Source: Marilutibacter chinensis
GTDB taxonomy: Bacteria; Pseudomonadota; Gammaproteobacteria; Xanthomonadales; Xanthomonadaceae
Length of the DNA stretch: 64,000 bases
Direction of reading: 5' to 3'
Assembly: GCF_021725675.1 (NCBI RefSeq)
Contig: NZ_JAKJPO010000001.1
Span: 620,001 to 684,000 of the forward strand
Shown here: positions 48,005 to 55,615 of the stretch, one piece after another
Layout: the number at the start of each line of letters is the position of its first letter
How positions within the stretch are numbered: position 1 is the stretch's first letter
Translations under genes and position numbers: made by a program
Notes under the pieces: model-generated
The model's input: only the letters and a program-made list of their open reading frames with translations
What the model was told of the DNA's origin: nothing
Database searches by the model: none

Positions 48005-48500
48005 GCCCGGCGCCGCATGCCGGCCGGCTCAGTGCCGGGTGGCGGTGTCCTGCCGCCGGGTGGGGAACGTGGGCGACGGGATCATCGGGTCGGCGGACTC
48101 GTGCGTGACCCGCTCCCGGACCGGGACGACGCCGTAGACGGGGCGCGTTTCGCCCACGCGGCCGCCGAGGCGCTGCGTGTGCACCTGCAAGAGAATCCCG
48201 CGCAGGGCCTCCGCCTCTTCAAAGATCGCGTGCCCGATCGTCGGCAGCGTCTGGTCCGCGAACGTGGCGTCGCCGCTGCCGGTCACCACGTCGCCATGCG
48301 CCGACAGCTTGGCGGCCAGCGTCTGCAGCGCGTCGATCTGGTCCACCGTGACGCCGAAGAAGAAGTCGCCCTGTGCCTCGGCCGCTTGCTGCGCGGGCGT
48401 CGCCCTGGCAGGCGCATCGTAGACCTCCCGCGGCGTGGGTGCGGCCTCCCGCTCTGCCGGCGACGACAGCGCATCGAGCACCCGTTCGGCCTGTTCGGCC
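48005..48500. repeat. 496-bp direct repeat, left copy
   Basis: Aligns without gaps to 50746-51241, in the same orientation, 2741 bp apart, with scattered substitutions (by eye roughly 5-7%). It carries the 3' two-thirds of an XAC0095-type gene. Confidence 0.9.
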
Positions 48501-48545
48501 TGCTGGCGTTGGCCTCCCCTACCACCGCGCGCCTGGCCTGCGGGC
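48029..48545 (-). pseudogene. XAC0095-family gene, 5'-truncated duplicate
   Basis: The minus strand encodes the C-terminal ~155 residues of the XAC0095 protein found intact at 50770-51435 (shared: VTVDQIDALQTLAAKLSAHG, GHAIFEEAEALRGIL, TRPVYGVVPVRER). The N-terminal block (GYVLPADGQVRLKSLYEHMR in the intact copy) is absent. Sequence similarity stops abruptly near 48500, and no start codon or ribosome-binding site follows. The stop codon is at 48029-48031. It is not expected to be functional. Confidence 0.8.
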
Positions 48546-48626
48546 ACCCGCGAACGGGATGCCCCGGAGGTGTCGAATATCGCCCCGCCCGTTCGTCGTA
48601 CCGTCGAACCCGGCCGGAAGATCGAC

Positions 48627-48692
48627 ATGATCCGCAAGAACATCATCTGCCGGTGGTTCGATAGCACCGCGGAGGCGGCGCAGCGCGGTTGA
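48627..48692 (+). pseudogene. N-terminal remnant of a second VOC/PhnB-like gene
   Basis: MIRKNIICRWFDSTAEAAQRG then stop: the start matches the beginning of the VOC gene at 22144 (M-x-R-K-N-x-I-C-x-W-x-D). Only 21 codons remain, directly upstream of the intact VOC gene at 48756. Confidence 0.55.
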
Positions 48693-48755
48693 GAACCGCG
48701 GTTGGCCTGCGCGCTCCATCGAAAAACACACCTGACCCCACTTCCAGGAGATGCC

Positions 48756-49202
48756 ATGAAGATCGTCACCAGCCTGAGCTTCCAAGGGCAGTGCCGCGAA
48801 GCGTTCGAGTTCTACGCCGACGTGCTCGGCGGCAAGATCACCGCCGCCTTCCCCTACGGCGAGGCGCCGCCGGACATGCCGATCACCGACGACAAGTACA
48901 AGGACTGGCTGATGCATTGCTGGCTGGAGGTCGGCGACCAGGCGCTGATGGGCGCGGACATGGACGTGGAGTGGGCGCCCAACGTGGACAAGCCCAAGAA
49001 CGGGTTCGACGTGACCCTGCATACCGACGACATCGCGCAGGCGGAGCGCTGGTTCACCCGGCTGGCCGAAGGCGGCCGGACCGTCATGCCGTTCGCCGAG
49101 ACCTTCTGGTCGCCCGGCTACGGCGCCCTGATCGACAGGTTCGGCGTCCCGTGGATGGTGAACACAGTGCCGTCGGGGGATTGGAAGCCGTCGCACGGGT
49201 AA
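48756..49202 (+). CDS. VOC-superfamily (PhnB/YjdN-like) protein
   Basis: 148 aa with CCAGGAG upstream of the ATG. Typical of the YjdN/PhnB-like VOC family: YLSF-type start MKIVTSLSFQGQCREAFEFY, then ADVLGGKITAAFPYGEAPPD, and a C-terminal AETFWSPGYGALIDRFGVPW. The fold is shared by glyoxalases and bleomycin-resistance proteins, but metal ligands are not clear. It probably binds a small ligand. A 13-bp palindrome follows the stop. Confidence 0.9.
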   Translation: MKIVTSLSFQGQCREAFEFYADVLGGKITAAFPYGEAPPDMPITDDKYKDWLMHCWLEVGDQALMGADMDVEWAPNVDKPKNGFDVTLHTDDIAQAERWFTRLAEGGRTVMPFAETFWSPGYGALIDRFGVPWMVNTVPSGDWKPSHG

Positions 49203-49227
49203 GTGCCTGACGGGCAACGCTGTAGAT

Positions 49228-49256
49228 GCCGGCGCAGGAGTCGCTCCTGCGCCGGC
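49228..49256. terminator. Perfect 13-bp hairpin after the VOC gene
   Basis: 49228-49240 pair with 49244-49256 around a TCG loop. The GCAGGAGTCGCTCCTGC core resembles the GTAGGAGCGG repeat family elsewhere in the window. No T-tract, so it may be a REP unit rather than a terminator. Confidence 0.55.
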
Positions 49257-49260
49257 TCGG

Positions 49261-49476
49261 CTACAGCCTCATGTCGTGGAATCGGGGCCGCGGCCTGCGC
49301 GCAGGCCAGCGCGGGCACAGGGCTTCGACCACTTCCATCAGCGCCAGCCAGCGCTCGAACGGGTCGGTAACGGGCTCCGGGCGATAAGGAACGCCGGCTC
49401 CACGCACCAGAACCGGTTCGGGCAGCGGGTCAGGCGCCGGCAACGACCTATGAGGCTGGGCGTAGCTGCATCTCAT
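49261..49476 (-). CDS. Possible small protein
   Basis: 71 aa. The C-terminal half (DPFERWLALMEVVEALCPRW) looks like a helix of a real small protein, while the N-terminal half is Pro-rich. No ribosome-binding site was found and no family is recognised, so this is a weak call. Confidence 0.3.
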   Translation of the reverse strand: MRCSYAQPHRSLPAPDPLPEPVLVRGAGVPYRPEPVTDPFERWLALMEVVEALCPRWPARRPRPRFHDMRL

Positions 49477-49726
49477 CAGTGATGACTATTGAAACCCCCA
49501 AGGAAAGGCAACTTGAACTCACATCTGGCACCCGAGGTGCAAAGCGGCTATTCAAGGATGACATCCTCCGTCATTGGAGATCTTAGCTTACAAGTCGTCT
49601 CCATTCCTTTCGTTGCGCCACCGGGACCCATAAGCCGTTCAAATGCATAGTGGACCACACACTGACCGCATTCCCTCTCCAAAGGCCGCCCGTGAGGCGA
49701 CCCTCGCCCAGCGCCATGATGCACTC

Positions 49727-50269
49727 TTACTCAGTCGCTGGCTCCGGGGCAGGGCTAAAGACAACTCTCGCCATGCAGTCGGGGCCTCTATCGGGGAAAC
49801 CGAAGCTGACCTTCAGCTTGTTTTGTTGGATTTCGAGATAGTGATGTGGGTTCGGATCGCCTGGTGAGGGCACGGCACTGCGCGTGGCATCGGGATATTG
49901 CCGCAGCACATCTTCGTGCGAAACACATGCACCACCCAGTTCGGCAATGAGTATGCCTACCTGCCCGGACTCACGGATGCGGATATCCGCCGCATCAACC
50001 CGCAACCTCCCCCCGATCACGAAAGAACCACCGGTCGCATCCACCCTGCCACTATCTCTCTGTTTGACCTCCAGATCTGCCACTGGCCACGTATCAATTA
50101 CGGTTTGCCCCCCGCGTTCGACAGAACTGCTCAGTGTGGCCACAAAGTTCCAGAGTGCATCCTGCTCGGACTGCTCAGCCGACCTCGTCCCTGACACTGC
50201 TGGGACTGCGAACATTCCCATTCCCAACGCGGCAATCAATCCTGCTGCACAAGCGTTAGTAATTCGCAT
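49727..50269 (-). CDS. Exported hypothetical protein
   Basis: 180 aa with a signal peptide (MRITNACAAGLIAALGMGMF ... AVSG, residues ~1-27). The mature part is beta-rich and polar (DATGGSFVIGGRLRVDAADI, GDPNPHHYLEIQQNKLKVSF). Two cysteines (in GACVSH and PDCMARV) may form a disulfide. No family is recognised. Codon usage is relaxed, as in the rest of this accessory stretch. The ~250 bases downstream (49477-49726) hold no recognised gene. Confidence 0.6.
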   Translation of the reverse strand: MRITNACAAGLIAALGMGMFAVPAVSGTRSAEQSEQDALWNFVATLSSSVERGGQTVIDTWPVADLEVKQRDSGRVDATGGSFVIGGRLRVDAADIRIRESGQVGILIAELGGACVSHEDVLRQYPDATRSAVPSPGDPNPHHYLEIQQNKLKVSFGFPDRGPDCMARVVFSPAPEPATE

Positions 50270-50441
50270 CGTAATAGTCTCCGTAAATGAATCTGCCCCT
50301 TGCTTCGTGCCCGGGAAGAAGGCCCTGCCCCGGCGCTTGGCCCAACGTTCCGCGGCCTGATCGCCGTCACCGCCGGTGCCTCCGCACCGAGCACAACGAG
50401 TGGAAGCCCCAGGCAGATGCCTGGAGCTTCCTCATGCGCGC

Positions 50442-50639
50442 CTAATGGTGGGTGGCAGTCTCAGCGCCGGCCTTCCTGGATGCCAACTTGTAGACAATGA
50501 AGCCAATCCAGGAAAACCCCAGGACCGCGGCGCATCCGACCAGCCGAGATACTGCGCTCTTCCTTCCATCCCTGATGACCAGGAACCCCGGTATCAGGTA
50601 AAGGAAAATCGCAATATTGATGATTGCAAGCGTGTTCAT
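50442..50639 (-). CDS. Small membrane protein
   Basis: 65 aa: helix 1 TLAIINIAIFLYLIPGFLVI, basic loop RDGRKSAVSRL, helix 2 VGCAAVLGFSWIGFIVYKLA, basic tail. Hydrophobic pattern similar to phospholipase-D N-terminal or superinfection-immunity type small membrane proteins, though similarity is weak. An inner-membrane location is very likely; the role is unknown. Confidence 0.55.
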   Translation of the reverse strand: MNTLAIINIAIFLYLIPGFLVIRDGRKSAVSRLVGCAAVLGFSWIGFIVYKLASRKAGAETATHH

Positions 50640-50745
50640 TCTCTCTGCCTTTCAGATCAACAAGGAAGATACCGGATGTTATCGCCGACGATCGAACACA
50701 CCCACTTGGTGCGCCCGGTAGCCGCCACCTCCCACGGTGAGGATA

Positions 50746-51241
50746 GCCCGGCGCCGCATGCCGGCCGGCTCAGTGCCGGGTGGCGGTGTCGTGCCGCCGG
50801 GTGGGGAACGTGGGCGATGGGAGCATCAGGTCGGCAGGCTCGTGCGTGATCCGCTCCCGGACCGGGACGACGCCGTAGACGGGCCGCGTTTCGCCCACCC
50901 GGCCGCCGAGGCGCTGCGTGTTCACCTGCCAGAGAATCCCGCGCAGGGCCTCCGCCTCTTCAAAGATCGCGTGCCCGATCGTCGGTAGCGTCTGGTCCGC
51001 GAACGCGGCGTCGCCGCTGCCGGTCACCACGTCGCCATGCGCCGACAGCTTGGCGGCCAATGTCTGCAGCGCGTCGATCTGGTCCACCGTGACGCCGAAG
51101 AAGAAGCCCCCCTGCGCTTCGGCCACTTGCTGCGTGGACGTCGCCCTGGCAGGCGCATCTTGGACCTGCCGCGACGTGGGTGCGGCCTCCCGCTCTGCCG
51201 GCGACGACAGCGCGTCGAGCACCCGCTCGGCCTGTTCGGCC
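50746..51241. repeat. 496-bp direct repeat, right copy
   Basis: Partner of 48005-48500. This copy lies within the intact XAC0095-family gene, so it is probably the parent of the duplication. Confidence 0.9.
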
Positions 51242-51435
51242 AGCAGCTCCAGGCAGACCGCCAGTTCGCCCGCGCCGGCCCCGGGGGCCCCTGCCGGTGC
51301 CCCGTCGCGCGCCCGCGACTGTGCCAGATGCGACAAGCGCCGCATGTGCTCGTACAGGCTCTTAAGCCGGACCTGGCCGTCCGCGGGCAGGACGTAGCCC
51401 ACCGCCTTCGTCTCTTCGGGTTTGCGCTTGGACAT
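50770..51435 (-). CDS. XAC0095-family protein
   Basis: 221 aa with GGAGGAGG immediately upstream of the ATG. The family start is GYVLPADGQVRLKSLYEHMR, then a segment AELAVCLELLAEQAERVLDAL, a Pro/Ala linker, and a C-terminal module (FGVTVDQIDALQTLAAKLSA; IFEEAEALRGILWQVNTQRL). This family is largely restricted to Xanthomonadaceae, often in multiple copies per genome, with no known function. The 5' leader contains several inverted repeats. A truncated duplicate lies at 48029-48545. Confidence 0.85.
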   Translation of the reverse strand: MSKRKPEETKAVGYVLPADGQVRLKSLYEHMRRLSHLAQSRARDGAPAGAPGAGAGELAVCLELLAEQAERVLDALSSPAEREAAPTSRQVQDAPARATSTQQVAEAQGGFFFGVTVDQIDALQTLAAKLSAHGDVVTGSGDAAFADQTLPTIGHAIFEEAEALRGILWQVNTQRLGGRVGETRPVYGVVPVRERITHEPADLMLPSPTFPTRRHDTATRH

Positions 51436-51636
51436 CGTCGCCTCCTCCTTCCGTGAAGTGCCCGCCCACCGGGACGGCGGACGGGAAGTCGGGAGGTTCG
51501 AAACCGCACGTAGACGGCGGGCGTATTTCCCCGAAGGGTGTTGTATTAGCCGCCCTCCCGACGCAGGCGTCGCGTCGGTCGCGCCCGCAAGTGTACGGGC
51601 ACAAAAAACCCACCGGTTTGACGGAGGTGGGTACCG
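51436..51636 (-). promoter_or_regulatory. Structured 5' region of the XAC0095 gene with an upstream terminator
   Basis: On the minus strand, ACCCACC and GGTGGGT (51608-51632) form a hairpin followed by six T residues (to 51603), a canonical terminator about 170 nt before the XAC0095 start. Downstream of it GACGCGACGCCTGCGTCGG forms another hairpin before TAATAC. A second pair AGGAG/CTCCT lies near 51642-51661. This may be an attenuated leader or simply the end of an older upstream gene. Confidence 0.5.
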
Positions 51637-51834
51637 CTACGTGAGGAGTTTCGACGCTCCTTGAGGGTGAGTCTGCAATAGCTTTGATGGGTGGGTCAAG
51701 AGGTGAGCTAGGCGTGCAAGGCTGCCGGGCAATTGCCTCTGAGGAAGTCTACTCTGCCCCTGTCTTTCGGCACGCATGGTCAGTGATATCGCCTCGCGCT
51801 TGAACTCCGCCGTGAACCGTTGATGCTTCTGCAT
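51637..51834 (-). pseudogene. IS3-family transposase OrfA fragment
   Basis: The first ~25 codons (MQKHQRFTAEFKREAISLTM, then RAERQ) match the start of IS3-family OrfA helix-turn-helix proteins. The rest diverges from the family immediately. A possible IS end (GGTGTCCGAAAAATC) lies about 40 bp upstream, near 51872-51886. No OrfB is present. It marks the left edge of the AT-richer island. Confidence 0.6.
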
Positions 51835-51944
51835 CGAACACCTCCATACGAGGATTGTCCCCGCTATATGGTGTCCGAAAAATCAGGAGTGGCTCACTCC
51901 GCCCCCTTTAGTCGCAAGGAATCGCTTTCCGTACTACGCTAGGG

Positions 51945-52937
51945 GTGCCATGGCATACCTCACAGGGGGCGAACATGCGAGCTGGCGAATTACTACAAGG
52001 CCATGCAGGCCTGAGAGAAAGGCGGGAGCAATCGTCAAGGAAGCTTGAAGAGCTTACGAAAGAATTGAACACGCTTGAGCGTGTCAGAGAGCTATCAGGA
52101 GTTACAGTATTCGCTGCAGGCTCATATGGCCGACTAGAAGCAGGCGTATCTTCTGACCTGGACCTCTTTGTTGTAGCTAACGGCAACAATATAGCTCCAC
52201 TCGATCAGGTCCGACTTCTGGCATCCATCGCTGACATCAATGACCGGCTTGGATTTCCTCCTCTCGACGAGGAAATGCGCTTCTTCAGAATTTACACCCA
52301 ATCCGAGCTAATTGACCACACAGGAAAGCCAGTCGACGACACAGAGAATTCCTTTACGGCAAGAATGCTCTTGCTTTTGGAGAGTCGATGCGTCGCCGGG
52401 GATCTAGCTTACAATCAAATAGCCGCCGCTGTCGCTAACAACTACTTTCGAGACAACAAAGGCAAGAAGGATTTTCGCCCTCTATTTTTACTTAACGACC
52501 TCCTAAGATATTGGAGAACTTTGTGCTTGAACTATGAAGGAACTCGCTCCGATCCAACCAAGCGATGGCGCAAGAAGAATCTAAATCTTCGATTTAGCCG
52601 TTTATCTACAGTATTCTCGACTGTCGTAGCATTACTCGCCTTTCGGCCAGGCAAAGCAGAAGGATTTTTGCCCTTAGTTTCACTGACGCCATTTGAAAGG
52701 CTTGCAAGATCCTTGGACCAGAGTGGTGATCCAAGCCTAACTCAAGGATTCAATGAGCTGCTTGACAATTACGAATGGTTTCTACGACTAAAAGATGAAA
52801 AAGGCACAGAGAGTATTTTGACAGATGACTCTACAAAAATCGAAGCAAGACAACGAGCCGAGTCCATATCCTGCTTTTTTAGCAGAATTTTGAACAGCGA
52901 GGCATACAAAGATAATGCACGCTACTTGACTCTATAA
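51945..52937 (+). CDS. Nucleotidyltransferase-domain protein
   Basis: 330 aa from GTG 51945; ATG 51975 is an equally good start. The polymerase-beta-type nucleotidyltransferase core is GSYGRLEAGVSSDLDLF, giving the G-S and the D-x-D metal ligands. After it, a helical domain (ARMLLLLESRCVAGDLAYNQ; LFLLNDLLRYWRTLCLNYEG) resembles the substrate-binding half of DUF294/GlnD-like or OAS-like enzymes. Codon usage is AT-rich, unlike the core genome. The next gene, a 2H phosphoesterase, follows after 18 bp. NMP transfer to a protein, RNA or nucleotide is expected, but the substrate is not predictable. Confidence 0.8.
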   Translation: MPWHTSQGANMRAGELLQGHAGLRERREQSSRKLEELTKELNTLERVRELSGVTVFAAGSYGRLEAGVSSDLDLFVVANGNNIAPLDQVRLLASIADINDRLGFPPLDEEMRFFRIYTQSELIDHTGKPVDDTENSFTARMLLLLESRCVAGDLAYNQIAAAVANNYFRDNKGKKDFRPLFLLNDLLRYWRTLCLNYEGTRSDPTKRWRKKNLNLRFSRLSTVFSTVVALLAFRPGKAEGFLPLVSLTPFERLARSLDQSGDPSLTQGFNELLDNYEWFLRLKDEKGTESILTDDSTKIEARQRAESISCFFSRILNSEAYKDNARYLTL

Positions 52938-52955
52938 TACTTGAGTCCATAAACA

Positions 52956-53519
52956 GTGGATCACTTTATCTTTATTGTTTTTGATGACCCGCATGTCGTC
53001 GGCGTGCTTGACTTCTTGGCTGAAGCCTTAAATGGCAGACGATGGAGAACCCCGCCACACCTGACAATCCAGGGGCCATTTTCAGAAAAACCCACAGCAG
53101 GAGACATTCAATCCATAAAAGACAGGTTGAATGATGACGCGCTACTTATAGCGAATCCAGGCATATTTAAAACGCGCCTAGGATCGGCCGTATACCTGAG
53201 AGTCGAAAGCCCAAACTTGAAGAAAGTCTGGAACAAGCCAGACTTTCCAATAGAAAAATACGGATTCAATCCACACCTCACCTTATATGATGGCCCCAAT
53301 ATAAAAAGAGTCATTAGCGCGCACAACTTCTTAAAAAAGAACAGAATAGAGTTAATCTGTCGAAACTACAGCGTAATTCCGTACGTATCTAAGCAAATGG
53401 ATCTTTTTCCTGCCAAAGGAGCAGACGGGGACACAAATGCTGTTCAAAAACTAATAACCTTGGGAAAGGTTAGCAGCTCCTTTCGTGCAGCATTCATGCA
53501 AGCAATAAGCAGTGAGTAG
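52956..53519 (+). CDS. 2H (2',5' RNA ligase-like) phosphoesterase
   Basis: 187 aa from a GTG at 52956. Two H-x-T motifs are separated by about 70 residues: HLTIQG near the N-terminus and HLTLYDG in the middle. These are the paired catalytic histidines of the 2H superfamily, which cleaves 2',5' or cyclic phosphodiester bonds. It is AT-rich and sits 18 bp after the nucleotidyltransferase gene, so they probably act together or in opposition. No terminator is obvious after the stop. Confidence 0.82.
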   Translation: MDHFIFIVFDDPHVVGVLDFLAEALNGRRWRTPPHLTIQGPFSEKPTAGDIQSIKDRLNDDALLIANPGIFKTRLGSAVYLRVESPNLKKVWNKPDFPIEKYGFNPHLTLYDGPNIKRVISAHNFLKKNRIELICRNYSVIPYVSKQMDLFPAKGADGDTNAVQKLITLGKVSSSFRAAFMQAISSE

Positions 53520-53609
53520 AGATCAACTCTGCTGAGAATGAGCTCAAGCTTAAGGGAATCTTTTTCGTCCTTGCTGACCCCAACGGTTACATAGAGACCC
53601 TTTCCCCTT

Positions 53610-54101
53610 CTAGACCACACGCCTCTTCCGCGGTCGCCCTAACGCTTTTGCCAGCTGCTCTTCGCACGCCCGGATAGATGTACATACCGTGTCCGTTGCA
53701 AGCAACGTAACTCGCTCGGTGTTCTGAAAGTCGTCATGCGACGAAATCGCCTCATCAAACGCATGAATAGCGTCCGTCGTGATCTTTGAATCGGACGGGT
53801 CGATGCAGACGGCTTCATGCACAAGCACACGAAGCCGTCGAATGTCACTGATAATCAAGCCAGCGGACAGAGCAGTTTTGCGGACGGAATCACTATCGAC
53901 GTAGTGCTGTATGGCGGAGTTGGATATCTTAGCCAACAACATTTTCGCATCGCCATGCCACTTACCGAGCCAATCACGATCATGCTTGCTACGCTCTCGA
54001 AGCACGGTAAGGTGATGAGCAATCAACGCCGTAATAATAGGCAGGACAATTGTGAGCCACCAAGGCGCTCCGGACGCCACCCCCCCTGACGCCGCCCCCA
54101 T
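53610..54101 (-). CDS. Membrane-anchored helical protein of a three-gene cassette
   Basis: 163 aa from the ATG at 54101, which is 1 nt past the previous stop (TGAGATG), so translation is coupled. One membrane helix near the N-terminus (WWLTIVLPIITALIAHHLTV) is followed by a long cytoplasmic helical part (DWLGKWHGDAKMLLAKISNS; AVCIDPSDSKITTDAIHAFD; RACEEQLAKALGRPRKRR). The arrangement suggests a membrane-tethered effector or sensor. No family is recognised. It is third in an operon behind a GHKL ATPase and a STAS-like protein. Confidence 0.65.
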   Translation of the reverse strand: MGAASGGVASGAPWWLTIVLPIITALIAHHLTVLRERSKHDRDWLGKWHGDAKMLLAKISNSAIQHYVDSDSVRKTALSAGLIISDIRRLRVLVHEAVCIDPSDSKITTDAIHAFDEAISSHDDFQNTERVTLLATDTVCTSIRACEEQLAKALGRPRKRRVV

Positions 54102-54102
54102 C

Positions 54103-54435
54103 TCAGTGTGATCTCTTCTCTGCTGCTGCATCCTCAATTCGGCGCCAGGCAGTAGCAACTGCGTCAGGGTCATCCGAGGCAATAATCGTCATCCTTCTCT
54201 TGGCTTCATCAAGGCCCAATCTTGCTCCCAACTCCCCAAAGGCCTCGTCTAGAAAGCCAGAACTGTACCCAGCACTTCCACTTAAGTCGAAAGTAACGAA
54301 TTCGTATTCTTCCAATAGAGGGAGCGCAATTGTTTCGCGAAATTCCTCGCCAGAGTGTTCACCGTGCTTCCTACGCCTACCGCCAGGAAACCTCGTAAAG
54401 CTCTTGGCAACGACGTATGTAAATGAACTAGGCAT
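54103..54435 (-). CDS. DUF4325 (STAS-like) protein
   Basis: 110 aa from ATG 54435 with GAGGG upstream. DUF4325 features: FTRFPGGRRRKHGEHSGEEF, then EEYEFVTFDLSGSAGYSSGF and LDEAFGELGARLGLDEAKRR. The fold is STAS-like, related to anti-anti-sigma factors. Adjacent ATPases of GHKL type often pair with such proteins. It is the second gene of the cassette (13 nt after the ATPase, coupled to the membrane protein). Confidence 0.85.
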   Translation of the reverse strand: MPSSFTYVVAKSFTRFPGGRRRKHGEHSGEEFRETIALPLLEEYEFVTFDLSGSAGYSSGFLDEAFGELGARLGLDEAKRRMTIIASDDPDAVATAWRRIEDAAAEKRSH

Positions 54436-54448
54436 GTTGCACCCTCGA

Positions 54449-55561
54449 TTAAGCTGCGACAGCAGCGAAGTCCTTAGTGACGCCACGCAGCTTCCAAACA
54501 ATAAGTGATCCATCAATTCCACCATTCAGCAATTGAATACTCGCCCCGCCGCCAGTTGTGACGTACTCAACGTCACCACAATTGGCGATCACACGAAGCG
54601 ATCCTTCGACACCCAATTGATCCAAGAATTGCTTCAATTTATCCAATCCGTGACCACGCCGTTTTGACGCATAACGCGAGATAGGCTTACGAACCGCACG
54701 ATCTATCCATTGCCCATCCGCCCAACCGGCAAGACGAGCTAGAACTCGCTTTTTCTTCTTTCTTCGAATGGTAGTCGGAATTCCAGCCCCCTGATCATAG
54801 AACACGAACCCAATCGAAGACTCCTGATGATCCGCGTACCCAACTAGCCACCACTCCTTGTAGAGATACGGCCGATCCGAAACAACTTCATATGCATGCT
54901 CAAACACATTATCCATGCACTCGATCAGCGCAACGTGAAGTCTTTTCCGATCAGCTTCCTCAAAAGAAAATTCTTTCGCAAAGCACTCCAACAATGAATC
55001 AACGACCCTCGGAAGCGTTTTATTTCGCCGCTCAACTCGAACGTATGTTCTAGATTTATATGACGCGGGAAGTTTAGGGGGCTTAATGTCTAGCGCTTCG
55101 TAAAATCCAACTTCTGACAACAATTCGGTCACTTCATGCGACTTGGGATGCGTCCCCGTTATAACTGTTCGACTCCCGCAATACACTTCACAGCGTTGAA
55201 TCTCTGCAACAACCATGAGCGCAACATCCGGCGACATACATCGCACATTTGTATGGTCGAGCGTAATCCTCTTAAAGTTACCACCTAGCGCCGCACTTCG
55301 AATTTCCCTCAGCAAGTTCGCAACCACTTCGACATCCGCCAATGTTTCAAGGCTTAGCCGCTCCGGAAATTCGATCATCTTTGATCCACGAGATTTCCCT
55401 TTCAGACGAAACCTAGGGTTCTTCCTCGGCTGATGTTCTGTAGACCAGCGATCAGGCACATAGTTCCGCCCTTTGCGAGCTATTCGTTTTGCCCCTCTCT
55501 GTTCTGCGGTAACGACCTGCCGCCAGCGGGCCTTCGGATTGCCCTGACCATTTCGCGCCAA
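54449..55561 (-). CDS. GHKL ATPase with N-terminal STAS-like domain
   Basis: 370 aa from a TTG with a perfect AGGAGG 5 nt upstream; a later start at residue 62 (MIEFPERLSL) is the alternative. Residues ~62-170 are STAS-like (RITLDHTNVRCMSPDVALMV). Residues ~185-360 are a GHKL ATP-binding fold: N box ALIECMDNVFEHAY, G1 FVFYDQGAGIP, G2 RGHGLDKLKQF. First gene of the AT-rich three-gene cassette. By family it could be an anti-sigma-like kinase or ATP-driven switch acting with the DUF4325 protein. The output is unknown. Confidence 0.82.
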   Translation of the reverse strand: MARNGQGNPKARWRQVVTAEQRGAKRIARKGRNYVPDRWSTEHQPRKNPRFRLKGKSRGSKMIEFPERLSLETLADVEVVANLLREIRSAALGGNFKRITLDHTNVRCMSPDVALMVVAEIQRCEVYCGSRTVITGTHPKSHEVTELLSEVGFYEALDIKPPKLPASYKSRTYVRVERRNKTLPRVVDSLLECFAKEFSFEEADRKRLHVALIECMDNVFEHAYEVVSDRPYLYKEWWLVGYADHQESSIGFVFYDQGAGIPTTIRRKKKKRVLARLAGWADGQWIDRAVRKPISRYASKRRGHGLDKLKQFLDQLGVEGSLRVIANCGDVEYVTTGGGASIQLLNGGIDGSLIVWKLRGVTKDFAAVAA

Positions 55562-55615
55562 ATCTACCTCCTCCTATGGACAAATTCCGCGCATATGCCT
55601 TCGGCCGCCTATACC

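Noticed and set aside
53817-54089. Plus-strand 90-codon frame inside the membrane-protein gene of the cassette
   Set aside because: No ribosome-binding site, overlaps a coupled operon gene, and shows no domain.
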